This document shows positions 1-8,445 of a stretch of 64,000 bases of DNA, one piece after another (within the stretch, counting starts at the first letter, position 1; each line of letters opens with the position of its first letter). The notes below the pieces were generated by a model. The model did no database searches. It saw only the letters and a list, made by a program, of their open reading frames with translations, and had not been told where the DNA came from. Position numbers and translations under genes: made by a program. Source of the DNA: Firm-04 sp045617625 (GTDB taxonomy: Bacteria; Bacillota; Clostridia; Oscillospirales; Ruminococcaceae); NCBI GenBank assembly GCA_045617625.1, contig JAZLJA010000036.1:14753-78752 (forward strand), in the 5' to 3' direction.

Positions 1-73
1 ATATTGTCTTTCCTTCTAAGCGCACGCCTTATTATATAAATAGTATCGGTCAAGCTTTTTTTGAACAAAAAAT

Positions 74-112
74 CAGGAGGGTAAGGAACATGAAATGTTC
101 CTTACCCTCCTG
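74..112 (-). terminator. Intrinsic terminator of the GH9 gene
   Basis: A perfect inverted repeat forms a 17-bp stem with a 5-nt loop (91-95), 40 bases past the GH9 stop codon. Read on the minus strand, the hairpin is followed by an ATTTTTTG run. Confidence 0.9.
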
Positions 113-152
113 TTGATTTAGAACGAAAATAGAATTCGCTGCTTGGAAATCA

Positions 153-2555
153 TCAGCCTATTTTGTCGATCAGCTTTGCAATGAATTTCAGCACCGTTGT
201 CGCATCCGCCGATGTGACATCGCCGTCGCAATCGCAGTCAGCGTTGAGACGTCCCTGCTGTGATACGCTCACCGTGGTGTCCTCTCGGGACATTCGGCAA
301 ATCAGAATCGCATCACTCACCGTGATGATACCATTGCAGTCCACGTCACCAAGCATTCCCTTCGGGGTATCGCCGCCGGCGTTGATCGATGTTGTGGTGG
401 AAGTCGTTGTAGTGGATGTCGTTGTAGTGGATGTCGTTGTTGTGGTGGTCGTGGATTTCGAGGTGCTGGTAGTGGATTCGGTCGTTTGCGTGTTCGTTGT
501 CGTTGTGGGCTCTGTGGTTTTCGGCGGCTGATCACCGTTTCCGGCATCGCCAAGACCGTCAGCCTCAGTGCCGTCAGGCTCTTTGCCGTAGTAAAGCTTG
601 CCGTTGACGTAAACAGGCACATAGGGGGTCATGACAGCATCCTTGCCGCTCAGAATGTCCTTGTTGGAGAAGTCGTTGGTGGCATCCCAGCCGCTGCCGT
701 AATCGGGGAATACGAGCGCAAGCAGGATCTCACACTGATGCATACCCTCGGAAACAGGAATTGCTGCTCTGCCGTCGGGGAATGTGACTTCGACGTAGTA
801 GATATCGCCGCTATACTGTGTGGGACCGGAGACAACTGCGGGCTTCACGCCGCTGGACGCGTACATTTCGGACTGGTTGCGGTCGCAGCGGATGGTAACG
901 CTGGCAGGGTCTTTGCCTGCTGCCTTGACTTCGCTCAGATCCATATAATAACGGAACGAAACATTGTCCACCACTCTTGCGGGCCATGCGGTGTGGTTGG
1001 TCAGCTTCAGGCTGACGGTGATGCCGCTGTCAGAACTGGTCTTGCCCTCTGCCACGACATAAAGTTCAGGACCGTCGTGCGCTTCCTTCGGCGGGAAGTT
1101 CGGGTCGGATTTGCCGCCGTATTCGCTGACCATGCGGCAGAGCATCGCGGTGAAGCCTGCGTTATAGTCGGTTGCAACTTCGTTGTTGATGTAGTTTCCG
1201 CGGTCATCCTCATAGGTGCCGTCCTGGTTGGGGCCGCCGACCAATGCACCGTAAAGGGTGTGGCGGCTGGTCTCGGGATATGCCTCAGCATTTTTCCACG
1301 AAGCATGTGCGGTACGGTGATGCGGATTTTTCGGGGAATTCTGACCGTAGCCGCAGACATAGCTGCTCTTGCGGGGGTTGTCGCCGAGGGTGTAGTTGAT
1401 CTGGGTCTCAGCAAAGTCGATGAGTTCGGAATTGTTCTCGCCCTTGAAGATGGTATCGCTTGCCACAACTGCAAGGAATGCAGCAGTGTTTGCATAGCGC
1501 AGGCAGCCCCAGTTGGTCAGCCAGCGCAAGCCGCCCTCGATGGTCTTGGGCTCGCTGTTGCCTGCCAGCCAGACGCCGAGGTGCTTCTTCACATGTGCGA
1601 TATAGGTCGCGTCGCCGGTGTTGATGGCATAAAGCAGCATAGCACCCTGCATATTGTCATCCCAGCAGTGTGTCCAGCCGTAGGCGAGGGTATCGCCTTC
1701 GCCGAGCTGCTTGGTCAGGTTGGGGATGTAGCTCTTGGCTTCCGTGAGATAGCTTTCATCCTTTGTGGCGATGTAAAGCCAGTTTGCAGCGTAGAACAGC
1801 TGATCGTAGAAATGCGAGGAGCGATAGAAGCCCGACGCGTCGGAATTGTTGTAAGTTTCGTCACCGGGTGAGGTCTTTGCGGCCTTATAAATGCTCTCAG
1901 CGTGCTTGAGATAGTTTGCAAGCTTGGAGGCATCCACTCTGCCCTGCAATGCAGCATAGCCCGATGCAAGAGCCGCTGCCATTTCACCGAACACTGCCGA
2001 ACAGCCCGAGGAAGCTTCCAGTGTGATACGGGCTTTTTCGATTTTTGTGCCGCTGTCCGCCATTGCGTATTCGTAGAGTTCTACAGGGCCCCACCAGGTA
2101 TGGTCAACGGTGCCGCTGCCGATCTGATAGACGATCTTGGAACCCTTGTCGCAGGCAGCAAGGTAATCGAGGACATATTCGAGGTTGTTGACGTAGTTTT
2201 TCATTTCGCCGCAGGCTTCCACACCATCGGGATACTGATAAAGGCCCCAGGCAAGCATGGATGCGGAATACGCCATCGGCAGATTGAACTTGACATGGTC
2301 GCCTGCGTCGTACCAGCCGCCGTTGATCTCATCGCAGGTGATGGAGTCGCCGCGCCATTCGACACGGTTCCAGTCGGGCAGTTCGCCTGCCTGCTGGACT
2401 TCATAGAAATACAGTGATTTTTGCAGCGCTTCCGCATAATTCTGTGTGGCAGCGGAAGCGGACGGAGCATTGGTGTTCAGGGCAAGCACATCCGCAGATG
2501 CGGCAAGCAGACAGCTTGCAAGCAGCACCGCTCCGACGCGGTGTTTCTGAAACAT
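153..2555 (-). CDS. Cellulosomal GH9 endoglucanase with CBM3 and dockerin
   Basis: Secreted cellulase of glycoside hydrolase family 9 that cleaves beta-1,4 bonds in cellulose by inversion. A signal peptide (about 1-36) is followed by the GH9 module. It holds the WYDAGDHVKF block at 81-90 (catalytic base Asp), an NPHHR histidine block near 411 and the NEVATDYNAG Asp/Glu signature near 458. A CBM3-like beta module follows (about 500-650), as in processive GH9-CBM3c enzymes. A Ser/Thr linker (about 673-728) leads to a C-terminal type I dockerin (about 733-800) with two calcium loops, DVDCNGIITVSD and DCDCDGDVTSAD. The start is set by a GGGAGG site just upstream. Single-gene unit with its own promoter and terminator. 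Predicted to act outside the cell on a cohesin-bearing scaffold. Confidence 0.95.
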   Translation of the reverse strand: MFQKHRVGAVLLASCLLAASADVLALNTNAPSASAATQNYAEALQKSLYFYEVQQAGELPDWNRVEWRGDSITCDEINGGWYDAGDHVKFNLPMAYSASMLAWGLYQYPDGVEACGEMKNYVNNLEYVLDYLAACDKGSKIVYQIGSGTVDHTWWGPVELYEYAMADSGTKIEKARITLEASSGCSAVFGEMAAALASGYAALQGRVDASKLANYLKHAESIYKAAKTSPGDETYNNSDASGFYRSSHFYDQLFYAANWLYIATKDESYLTEAKSYIPNLTKQLGEGDTLAYGWTHCWDDNMQGAMLLYAINTGDATYIAHVKKHLGVWLAGNSEPKTIEGGLRWLTNWGCLRYANTAAFLAVVASDTIFKGENNSELIDFAETQINYTLGDNPRKSSYVCGYGQNSPKNPHHRTAHASWKNAEAYPETSRHTLYGALVGGPNQDGTYEDDRGNYINNEVATDYNAGFTAMLCRMVSEYGGKSDPNFPPKEAHDGPELYVVAEGKTSSDSGITVSLKLTNHTAWPARVVDNVSFRYYMDLSEVKAAGKDPASVTIRCDRNQSEMYASSGVKPAVVSGPTQYSGDIYYVEVTFPDGRAAIPVSEGMHQCEILLALVFPDYGSGWDATNDFSNKDILSGKDAVMTPYVPVYVNGKLYYGKEPDGTEADGLGDAGNGDQPPKTTEPTTTTNTQTTESTTSTSKSTTTTTTTSTTTTSTTTTSTTTSINAGGDTPKGMLGDVDCNGIITVSDAILICRMSREDTTVSVSQQGRLNADCDCDGDVTSADATTVLKFIAKLIDKIG

Positions 2556-2616
2556 GATAAAAACCTCCCTTTTTCATGCACGGCTGCGGTACAAAATTGA
2601 ATCCGTGCTTACTTTC

Positions 2617-2645
2617 ATTATGCCATAGAATCAGGAAATTGTCAA
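2617..2645 (-). promoter_or_regulatory. Sigma-A promoter of the GH9 gene
   Basis: On the minus strand TTGACA (2640-2645) and CATAAT (2617-2622) are separated by 17 bp, about 60 bases upstream of the start codon. A near-consensus -35 suggests strong basal expression. Confidence 0.8.
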
Positions 2646-2776
2646 GGTATTTTTCGGCGTAAATGTGGGACAAATCAGTTGTGCAGACCGAACAGCGGAA
2701 TGCTTATACAATGTGTAATATCTTATTCTGTATGTACTATATGTTATGACTTATACCCCCCATTCAAAATACCTAT

Positions 2777-2805
2777 TTGCTTTTTTCGGAAATCTATGCT
2801 ATACT
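2777..2805 (+). promoter_or_regulatory. Sigma-A promoter of the CE4 leader
   Basis: TTGCTT (2777-2782), a 17-bp spacer and TATACT (2800-2805). The predicted start site, near 2812, lies about 240 bases before the CE4 start codon. No comparable promoter was seen between the leader hairpins and the gene. Confidence 0.7.
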
Positions 2806-2811
2806 CAAATC

Positions 2812-2981
2812 AGAAAAGGAAAACAGCACAAAAAATCAGATCGAAATGTATCAAACCTCGTGAAAGAGTGTTTTGTGATAGCCCCCGCATGAGGGCACAG
2901 AATATCATGCCTGAACTTGTTCCCCCTAAAGTGGATGCGTCGGGTTTGATCACCCGAGCCCGATGCTCCACTCCTTTTTTT
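2812..2981 (+). ncRNA. Putative attenuator leader RNA or small RNA upstream of CE4
   Basis: The interval 2556-3053 holds no convincing gene. Between the promoter and a strong terminator lies about 170 nt of structured sequence. There is a CTC/GAG mini-hairpin near 2863-2875, a GCCC...GGGC hairpin at 2881-2896, and the terminator stem at 2930-2972. Bases 2882-2890 (CCCCCGCAT) can also pair with 2935-2944 (ATGCG plus GGG) in the 5' arm of the terminator, a possible antiterminator. It matches no riboswitch family I could recognise by eye (SAM, TPP, c-di-GMP-I, THF, purine, T-box). It could instead be an independent small RNA ending at the terminator. Confidence 0.5.
2930..2981 (+). terminator. 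Strong terminator in the CE4 leader
   Basis: AGTGGA-(T)-GCGTCGGG pairs with CCCGATGC-TCCACT (2930-2972, 14 bp with one bulged T), followed by seven T residues at 2975-2981. It lies upstream of the CE4 gene on the same strand, which is the layout of an attenuator. Confidence 0.85.
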
Positions 2982-2994
2982 AGTATATTAAAAT

Positions 2995-3014
2995 GTGCGG
3001 AGCCGCACGTTTTT
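2995..3014 (+). terminator. Second, short terminator-like hairpin in the CE4 leader
   Basis: GTGCG/CGCAC stem with a GAGC loop (2995-3008), followed by GTTTTTC. It stands 40 bases before the CE4 start codon. The stem is short, so termination may be weak. Confidence 0.45.
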
Positions 3015-3053
3015 CTTTATTCACAATTTCATAGTAAAGGAGCATGAAACGTT

Positions 3054-4529
3054 ATGAATACTTTTCAGAAGCATCTTTCTGTCACGCTTTGTGCAAGCCT
3101 GATTGCATCAAGTATCGTGACAAGCAGTGTCTTTGCTGCACAGAAACTCCTCGATGCAGGCTTTGAAAGCGGTCTCGACAATTTCGGTCCCCGCGCAAGC
3201 GAGAGCGTGCAGCGCGTCAGCACCGATGCTTACGAGGGCCAGTATTGCCTGCAGGTTTCCAGCCGTACTGAGGCTTGGAACGGTGCAGTCGCAGAATTGA
3301 TCTCGGGCTTTTCCGCAGGTGAGACTTATGGTTTCTCCTGTGCAGTAAAGCAGACATCCGGTGCGGCAGTCGATATGCAGCTTTCCCTGCAGTACAACGA
3401 CTCCATGGGCACCACGAACTATGACCACATCGCAGCAGGTACCATTACAAGCGGCGAGTGGACAGTTCTCGAAAACAATTCGTACACCATCCCCGCAGGT
3501 GCAACAGGTTTGTATCTCTATGTGGAGACCGCAACCGATCTTTGCGATTTCTATGTTGACTCCATTGCTGCATCTGTGCCCACCAAGGTTTTGCCCGGCG
3601 ACGTCAATCACGACGAAAAGGTGGATAAGCAGGATATGCAGAATTTGCAGAAGTTTTTGTTGTGTCAGGATGCTGAGGTTTACCTCGATTCCGCAGACCT
3701 TAACAACGACGGTCAGCTCACCGCAGCTGATTTCACTTTGCTGAAGCGCCGTCTCATTTATCCTGAGAAGTACACGACGACCACCACCACAACGACCACG
3801 ACAACCACAACAACCACGACAACCGAAAAGAAAGTCGGCGGCGGCGGTTACATGAACGGCAATGCTTGGGTTCCCGCAGGTGATGCTTCGTGGGTTGATC
3901 CTTCCAAGCCGATGGTAGCAATCTCCTTCGATGACGGTCCTATCGGTCTCGGCAATACGACTGCATCGAGAATCCATGACGCTCTGACGAAGAACGGCTT
4001 CCATGCTACATTCTTCTACTGGGGCAACAAGATCAACGGCGGCAACCAGAACGAGATCGTTCAGGCTTATGAGCGCGGATTTGAGGTTGCAAACCACACT
4101 TGGACACATACCAACCTGACACAGTGCAGTCCAGATCAGATCAGAAACGAATACAATCAGTGCGCTGAAGTGCTTCGCAAGCTGACCGGTCAGCAGGACT
4201 TCCTCGTCCGTCTGCCTTATCTGGGTCAGAACCAGACCGTTACCTCCACCATCCCGACTCCGATGCCCAACTGCGGTATTGATTCCAAGGACTGGGACGG
4301 TGCTTCCACCGGTCAGATCGTTGGCACGCTGCAGAGTGCAATGCAGAATGGTTCTCTGAACGGTAAAGTTGTTCTTTGCCATGAAAACTATGATTCAACT
4401 GCATCGGCAATGGAACAGTTCCTGCCGACACTCAAAGCACAGGGCTGGCAGTGTGTCACAGTTTCCGAAATGTTCGCTGCAAGCGGCAAGACCATGTATA
4501 AAGGTCAGGTTTATGATTATCTGCGCTGA
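3054..4529 (+). CDS. Cellulosomal CE4 polysaccharide deacetylase (CBM22-like, dockerin)
   Basis: Secreted metal-dependent deacetylase, most likely an acetylxylan esterase. A signal peptide (1-29) is followed by a CBM22/CBM4_9-like beta-sandwich (about 31-175). An internal dockerin (about 180-240) has loops DVNHDEKVDKQD and DLNNDGQLTAAD, followed by a Thr linker (about 242-258). The C-terminal NodB domain carries SFDDGP near 291-296 (catalytic base and metal Asp), HTWTH near 348 (metal His pair) and RLPYLGQN near 385. The order CBM22-dockerin-CE4 matches the C-terminal half of R. flavefaciens XynB, which has a GH11 in front; here no xylanase is attached. The start has AGGAG 11 bases upstream. 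Confidence 0.92.
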   Translation: MNTFQKHLSVTLCASLIASSIVTSSVFAAQKLLDAGFESGLDNFGPRASESVQRVSTDAYEGQYCLQVSSRTEAWNGAVAELISGFSAGETYGFSCAVKQTSGAAVDMQLSLQYNDSMGTTNYDHIAAGTITSGEWTVLENNSYTIPAGATGLYLYVETATDLCDFYVDSIAASVPTKVLPGDVNHDEKVDKQDMQNLQKFLLCQDAEVYLDSADLNNDGQLTAADFTLLKRRLIYPEKYTTTTTTTTTTTTTTTTTEKKVGGGGYMNGNAWVPAGDASWVDPSKPMVAISFDDGPIGLGNTTASRIHDALTKNGFHATFFYWGNKINGGNQNEIVQAYERGFEVANHTWTHTNLTQCSPDQIRNEYNQCAEVLRKLTGQQDFLVRLPYLGQNQTVTSTIPTPMPNCGIDSKDWDGASTGQIVGTLQSAMQNGSLNGKVVLCHENYDSTASAMEQFLPTLKAQGWQCVTVSEMFAASGKTMYKGQVYDYLR

Positions 4530-4612
4530 TTCCATGCGCTGATATAAAAATCCATCATCTATCCTTTTACCTCAAACCCTTTCCCATTTTCCAATCAGAA
4601 AACCCTACGGCG

Positions 4613-4641
4613 GCGTGCAGGCTGCCGTAGGGCATTTTTTT
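4613..4641 (+). terminator. Terminator of the CE4 gene
   Basis: CCCTACGGC / GCCGTAGGG hairpin (4613-4632) followed by a run of T to 4641. Confidence 0.85.
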
Positions 4642-4661
4642 GCAAGTAATAATAAATAGGA

Positions 4662-4711
4662 AAAGCCTGCGGCGATGATCGGTATATCCCGGTTTCATCG
4701 CCGCAGGCTTT
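4662..4711 (-). terminator. Terminator of the sigma-like/PepSY gene
   Basis: A 17-bp perfect stem (4662-4678 with 4695-4711) lies just past the minus-strand stop codon. On the minus strand it is followed by TTTTCCTATTTATT, a modest T-rich tract. Confidence 0.7.
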
Positions 4712-4714
4712 ATA

Positions 4715-6361
4715 TTATTGGAACCAGACGCGGTATTTTTGCACCTCGCCGCTTTCGGCGAAAATGCGGATCTCATATTCATAATCGACGGTTTCAAATT
4801 CCAGTTCGTAGGCATATGCTGCATTGCTGCGTTCGATTTTCGCTTTCGTGAACGTCACGGCAGGGGAATCAGGAATGCCTGCACGTTCGAGTGCGATTTC
4901 CTTTGCCTTTGAAAGTCCGATGAAGTGGCTGGAATCAGCGGAAAGCCAGATCACATCGACGGTGTTCACTTCGCCTGTTTCTGCGTCGATCTCCACCGTG
5001 TACTGTGTGCCGTCTTCCAATGTGAAAGCGAGCAGATACGCGTTTCCATCGAGTTTTTCTTTGGTGAAGATCACCTGCGCATTGAGCGGGTCAAGTCCTG
5101 CACGCAGCAAAGCTTTCTGTTTTGCCACATCCACCGCGATGAACCCCTCGGTATTTACTTCGGCTGTTTCTTTCACGGTGTATTTGATGACTGCGCCCGT
5201 TTTTGCAAGGATTTCCACGGAATAAGATCTGCCGTCCGCGTCGAGAAATTCTTCCTTGAAGAAATAGGTGTCGGAGTCGCTGTCAAGCTTTTCCTTGATG
5301 AACACTGCGTCCTCCAAGCCTGCGCATTTCAGCGCAGCAGCACGGATCTCATCGAGCGGGAGAAAATCGGAGGTGTCAAGACGGGTGGCGGTTTCGTTGA
5401 TCTGGAAGTCGATCAGTGTACCGTCCTCGGCATTGAGAATGTACTCATACTGCGTGCCGCTGCCGTCGAGGAAGATTACATCGTAGCTGACGGGATTGGT
5501 GTCGGTGCAAAGCTTTGTTTTGATGAATGTCGCGGATTCGGGAGCGACATCGGCGTAATCGAGGGTTTGTGTGCGCACCGATGCAAAATCGAGGTAGGGC
5601 GAATCGACGCGTGGAACATCGGCAAGGCTTTGCGTCGGGTGACTGTTTTCCCCTGATGAATGATTCGCATTTGCGTCGTTTTTCAAGAGCAACAGCAGCA
5701 CTGCCGCAAGCAGCAGCAGGCAGATCAGCAACAGCAAAACCAATTCCCAGAGAGGCAGACGAATCGTTTTTTTGTCGGGCGGCGGCTCGGAATGCGTAAT
5801 CACGGCATCGTCCTCGACATTGTGTGCGACGGAATGCACCTTGCCGCTTTTTCGCATCTCGATTTTTCGCACAGGTGCGTCGGTTTTGCCTTGCTCGATG
5901 ATTTCCGTGACCGCCGCAGACTGTTCGGCGGTGGGCAAAAGCGCATCGGCGGCGGCTTGCAGGATATCCGCAGGGGGGGCATCGCCGTTTTGCGAGACCG
6001 TCAGCTTTCGCATTGCTTTTTCAAGGCGCGGTGACAGATTCGCGAGCGTTGTGTCAAGAATGTCCGAGCATTCAACATCGGAGAAGCCGCAAAGCCGCAG
6101 TGCACAAAGCCGACGCTGTGAGTCGGGCAGACGCAGCAGGGCAAGCAGCGGCGAATCGGCAGAAAGGTCGGTTTCCGATGGGTCGGCATGTACGGTGTAT
6201 GCGCGGAGAATCGCAGCAGATGCGTCGATTTTCATATGTTCTGACACATCCGTTTCCCGCAAGACCTGTCCCGTCAGTTCCACTGCCGATTTGGAATTTC
6301 CAAGCAGCAGCATGGAAAGCCGATACATCGACGGGATGAGTGCGGATTTTTCGTTGTTCAT
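4715..6361 (-). CDS. Membrane protein: degenerate ECF-sigma-like head fused to PepSY-like repeats
   Basis: A 548-residue protein of unknown function. The start is the ATG preceded by GGAAGGAGGG; an in-frame extension upstream lacks a ribosome site. Residues about 8-35 (MYRLSMLLLGNSKSAVEL) resemble sigma region 2.2. Residues about 75-120 (RLPDSQRRLCALRLCGFSD, then a helix ending SPRLEKAMRKL) resemble ECF region 4. The part expected for -10 recognition is missing. One very hydrophobic transmembrane helix (about 204-226) follows. About 265-548 holds repeated PepSY-like units of the form 'YxVEI-AxTGxVxxYxV' separated by helices, predicted to face outside. Family knowledge: PepSY domains often inhibit secreted peptidases. 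The sigma-like head is my own alignment by eye. Confidence 0.75.
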   Translation of the reverse strand: MNNEKSALIPSMYRLSMLLLGNSKSAVELTGQVLRETDVSEHMKIDASAAILRAYTVHADPSETDLSADSPLLALLRLPDSQRRLCALRLCGFSDVECSDILDTTLANLSPRLEKAMRKLTVSQNGDAPPADILQAAADALLPTAEQSAAVTEIIEQGKTDAPVRKIEMRKSGKVHSVAHNVEDDAVITHSEPPPDKKTIRLPLWELVLLLLICLLLLAAVLLLLLKNDANANHSSGENSHPTQSLADVPRVDSPYLDFASVRTQTLDYADVAPESATFIKTKLCTDTNPVSYDVIFLDGSGTQYEYILNAEDGTLIDFQINETATRLDTSDFLPLDEIRAAALKCAGLEDAVFIKEKLDSDSDTYFFKEEFLDADGRSYSVEILAKTGAVIKYTVKETAEVNTEGFIAVDVAKQKALLRAGLDPLNAQVIFTKEKLDGNAYLLAFTLEDGTQYTVEIDAETGEVNTVDVIWLSADSSHFIGLSKAKEIALERAGIPDSPAVTFTKAKIERSNAAYAYELEFETVDYEYEIRIFAESGEVQKYRVWFQ

Positions 6362-6439
6362 CGGATCCCTCCTTCCGTACACAAAATCGCGTTTCGCACA
6401 AGGCACGAATGACGCGATTTTACTGATATTTTGTTGATG

Positions 6440-7357
6440 TTATTTCAGGAAGCCGTTGAGAATATGCTCCTCTGCTTCCTCCTCGGTCAATCCGAGCGTC
6501 ATGAGTTTGAGCAGCTGGTCGCCTGCAATTTTGCCGATTGCCGCCTCATGCACAAGCTGTGCATCGACAGAGTTTGCACGAATTGCAGGAATCGAGCTGA
6601 TGCGTGCATTTCCCATGATGATGGAATCGCACTGCACATGCCCGAAGCACTTTGAGTTGCCCGTCATGCAGGGGAAAAATGTCTGGGTCGAATCGTCCTG
6701 CCCGACGGAGCGCGACAAAATGCGTGCGGATGAATCTTCGCCGTCGAGGAAAATGTCCACTTTCGATTCTGCCGCTTGCTTGCCGTGTGTCAGCAAACGC
6801 TCAGTCAGCACGACTTCCGCCTTGTCGCCCACATGGATCTGCGTGCTGCGGTTGGTCGAGTCAATGCCGCGGATCTGCGACATATCCATCTCCATCGACG
6901 CGCCCTCATCGAGGTAGACGATGGTTTGCGGGTTCATGATTCTGCCGCCGCTGCCCTCGCCCTCGCCGTAATGCTTTTCGACGTATCGGACATGGGCATT
7001 TTTGCCGAGATGAAATGTATGCACACCGCTGTGGGTGCTGTCCTGATTGCCGCAGTTATGGATACCGCAGCCTGCAATGATGACGACATCCGCATTTTCG
7101 CCCACAAAAAAGTCGTTATAGACGGTTTCGTTGATGCCGCTTTCGGCGAGGATCACAGGAATATGGACACTTTGCTTCTGTGTGTTGGGGGCGATGTGGA
7201 TTTCGATGCCGTCCTTGTCATCCTTGGGAATGATCTGGATCTCGGCGGTACTGTTTCTGCCTTCGCTTTTTCCGTCCTTGCGGATGTTATATGCACCCTC
7301 AGGGATTTCGTGCAGATCCGCAATTTCGGCAAGCAGATTCTTATCAATTTCGTTCAT
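6440..7357 (-). CDS. sufB: SufB/SufD-family Fe-S cluster scaffold
   Basis: Core SufB/SufD beta-helix protein of 305 residues, shorter than the SufB (about 460) or SufD (about 420) of full Suf operons. It fits the single-scaffold type of minimal SufBC (SMS-like) systems of anaerobes. The C-terminal block IRANSVDAQLVHEAAIGKI followed by DQLLKLMTLGL is typical of the family, with the conserved H-E-A region. It would assemble Fe-S clusters in the cytoplasm together with the SufC ATPase encoded 44 bases upstream. No cysteine desulfurase or SufU is present nearby. The AGGAG site lies about 14 bases from the ATG, longer than usual. Confidence 0.88.
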   Translation of the reverse strand: MNEIDKNLLAEIADLHEIPEGAYNIRKDGKSEGRNSTAEIQIIPKDDKDGIEIHIAPNTQKQSVHIPVILAESGINETVYNDFFVGENADVVIIAGCGIHNCGNQDSTHSGVHTFHLGKNAHVRYVEKHYGEGEGSGGRIMNPQTIVYLDEGASMEMDMSQIRGIDSTNRSTQIHVGDKAEVVLTERLLTHGKQAAESKVDIFLDGEDSSARILSRSVGQDDSTQTFFPCMTGNSKCFGHVQCDSIIMGNARISSIPAIRANSVDAQLVHEAAIGKIAGDQLLKLMTLGLTEEEAEEHILNGFLK

Positions 7358-7401
7358 ATCAGAAAGACGCGCTCCTTTTGAAAAATGGTGTCAATCGGGG
7401 A

Positions 7402-8127
7402 TTATTTTTTCTCCATCGCTTTGCAGAAGCAAACGGTATCGCCCGTGATTTTGGGGAGCAGTTCTTCGGGGCTGCCCATGCCCGAAATCACGCCGTCTGA
7501 AACCATGACGATCTTGTCAGCCATGGACAAAATGCGCTCCTGATGGGAAATAATCAGAATGGTTGCCTTGCGCTGATCACGCAGTTCGCCGAAAGTTTCG
7601 GTGAGGCGGGTGAAACTCCACAGGTCGATGCCCGCTTCGGGCTCATCGAAGATCATGAGGGGTGCGCTGCCCGCAAGCACGGTTGCGATCTCGATGCGTT
7701 TGACTTCGCCGCCCGAAAGCGACGCGTCCACTTCACGGTCGAGATAATCCTTGGCACAAAGTCCCACGCGGGTGAGCAAGCCGCAGACTTCGCTGTGCGA
7801 GAGCTTTTTGCCTGCCGCGACGGTCAGCAAATCGCGCACGGTGATGCCTTTGAAGCGCGGCGGCTGCTGAAATCCGTAGCGCACACCGCACTTGGCACGG
7901 TCAGTGATGGACATTCCGCAGAGTTCGGTGCCGTTCCACTGAATCGAGCCGCCTGTAGGTTCCACAAGCCCCATGATGCACTTGGCGAGCGTGGTTTTAC
8001 CGCCGCCGTTGGGCCCCGTGATGACGAGAAATGCGTTTTCCTCGACATTCAAATCAATGCCGCGAAGAATACCGGTCTGTTTGCCGTCCTGCGCGACGGA
8101 ATATTGCAGATTTTGAATTTTCAGCAT
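7402..8127 (-). CDS. sufC: SufC, Fe-S assembly ABC ATPase
   Basis: Cytoplasmic ABC-type ATPase that drives the SufB-type scaffold. Walker A GPNGGGKTT is at 38-46, a Q-loop lies in GFQQPPRFKG, the ABC signature LSGGEVKR is near 137, and Walker B plus catalytic Glu are in LMIFDEPEAGID. The protein is 241 residues, normal for SufC. The start at MLKIQ has GAGGAA about 10 bases upstream; a longer frame upstream is not supported. First gene of a two-gene sufC-sufB operon with a consensus promoter. Confidence 0.95.
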   Translation of the reverse strand: MLKIQNLQYSVAQDGKQTGILRGIDLNVEENAFLVITGPNGGGKTTLAKCIMGLVEPTGGSIQWNGTELCGMSITDRAKCGVRYGFQQPPRFKGITVRDLLTVAAGKKLSHSEVCGLLTRVGLCAKDYLDREVDASLSGGEVKRIEIATVLAGSAPLMIFDEPEAGIDLWSFTRLTETFGELRDQRKATILIISHQERILSMADKIVMVSDGVISGMGSPEELLPKITGDTVCFCKAMEKK

Positions 8128-8222
8128 GAAATGCCAGTTCCTCTTTTCTGATGATGTCGTGTTTTTGGAATGCAAAAGCGTGCTGTTGGACGACGCTTTG
8201 CATAAACAGGTGATATACTATT

Positions 8223-8251
8223 ATTGTATCACAACTGCCGCAGATTGTCAA
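8223..8251 (-). promoter_or_regulatory. Sigma-A promoter of sufCB
   Basis: On the minus strand TTGACA (8246-8251), 17 bp, TACAAT (8223-8228), about 95 bases before sufC. It is nearly perfect consensus, so strong constitutive transcription is expected. Confidence 0.88.
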
Positions 8252-8329
8252 GAATTTGGTGCTTTCAGGGATAGGATACCCGAAATCAGGAGATTTAAGC
8301 ACGGAATGCAGATTTCTCATGCGTCAAAA

Positions 8330-8368
8330 AATCGCAATTTCTGGTATGTTCGGCATCAGTTTGCGATT
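8330..8368. repeat. Short inverted repeat upstream of the sufCB promoter
   Basis: Within the 8128-8445 intergenic stretch, AATCGCAA (8330-8337) and TTGCGATT (8361-8368) form an 8-bp inverted repeat separated by 23 bases. It could be a regulator site. Apart from this, the sufCB promoter and the GH5 terminator, I see nothing else in the interval. Confidence 0.35.
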
Positions 8369-8400
8369 GCAAATCATTCGGCGATATGATAAAATAAAAA

Positions 8401-8432
8401 TGCTGATACCGCCGTTTCCGATGGTATCAGCA
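8401..8432 (-). terminator. Terminator of the cytoplasmic GH5 gene
   Basis: TGCTGATACC / GGTATCAGCA stem (10 bp, 12-nt loop), followed on the minus strand by TTTTTATTTTAT. Confidence 0.85.
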
Positions 8433-8445
8433 CATAGCTGCATTT

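Noticed and set aside
2679..3047. 122-residue open frame upstream of CE4
   Set aside because: Crosses the promoter and both leader hairpins, has no ribosome site or recognisable domain; the RNA interpretation fits better.
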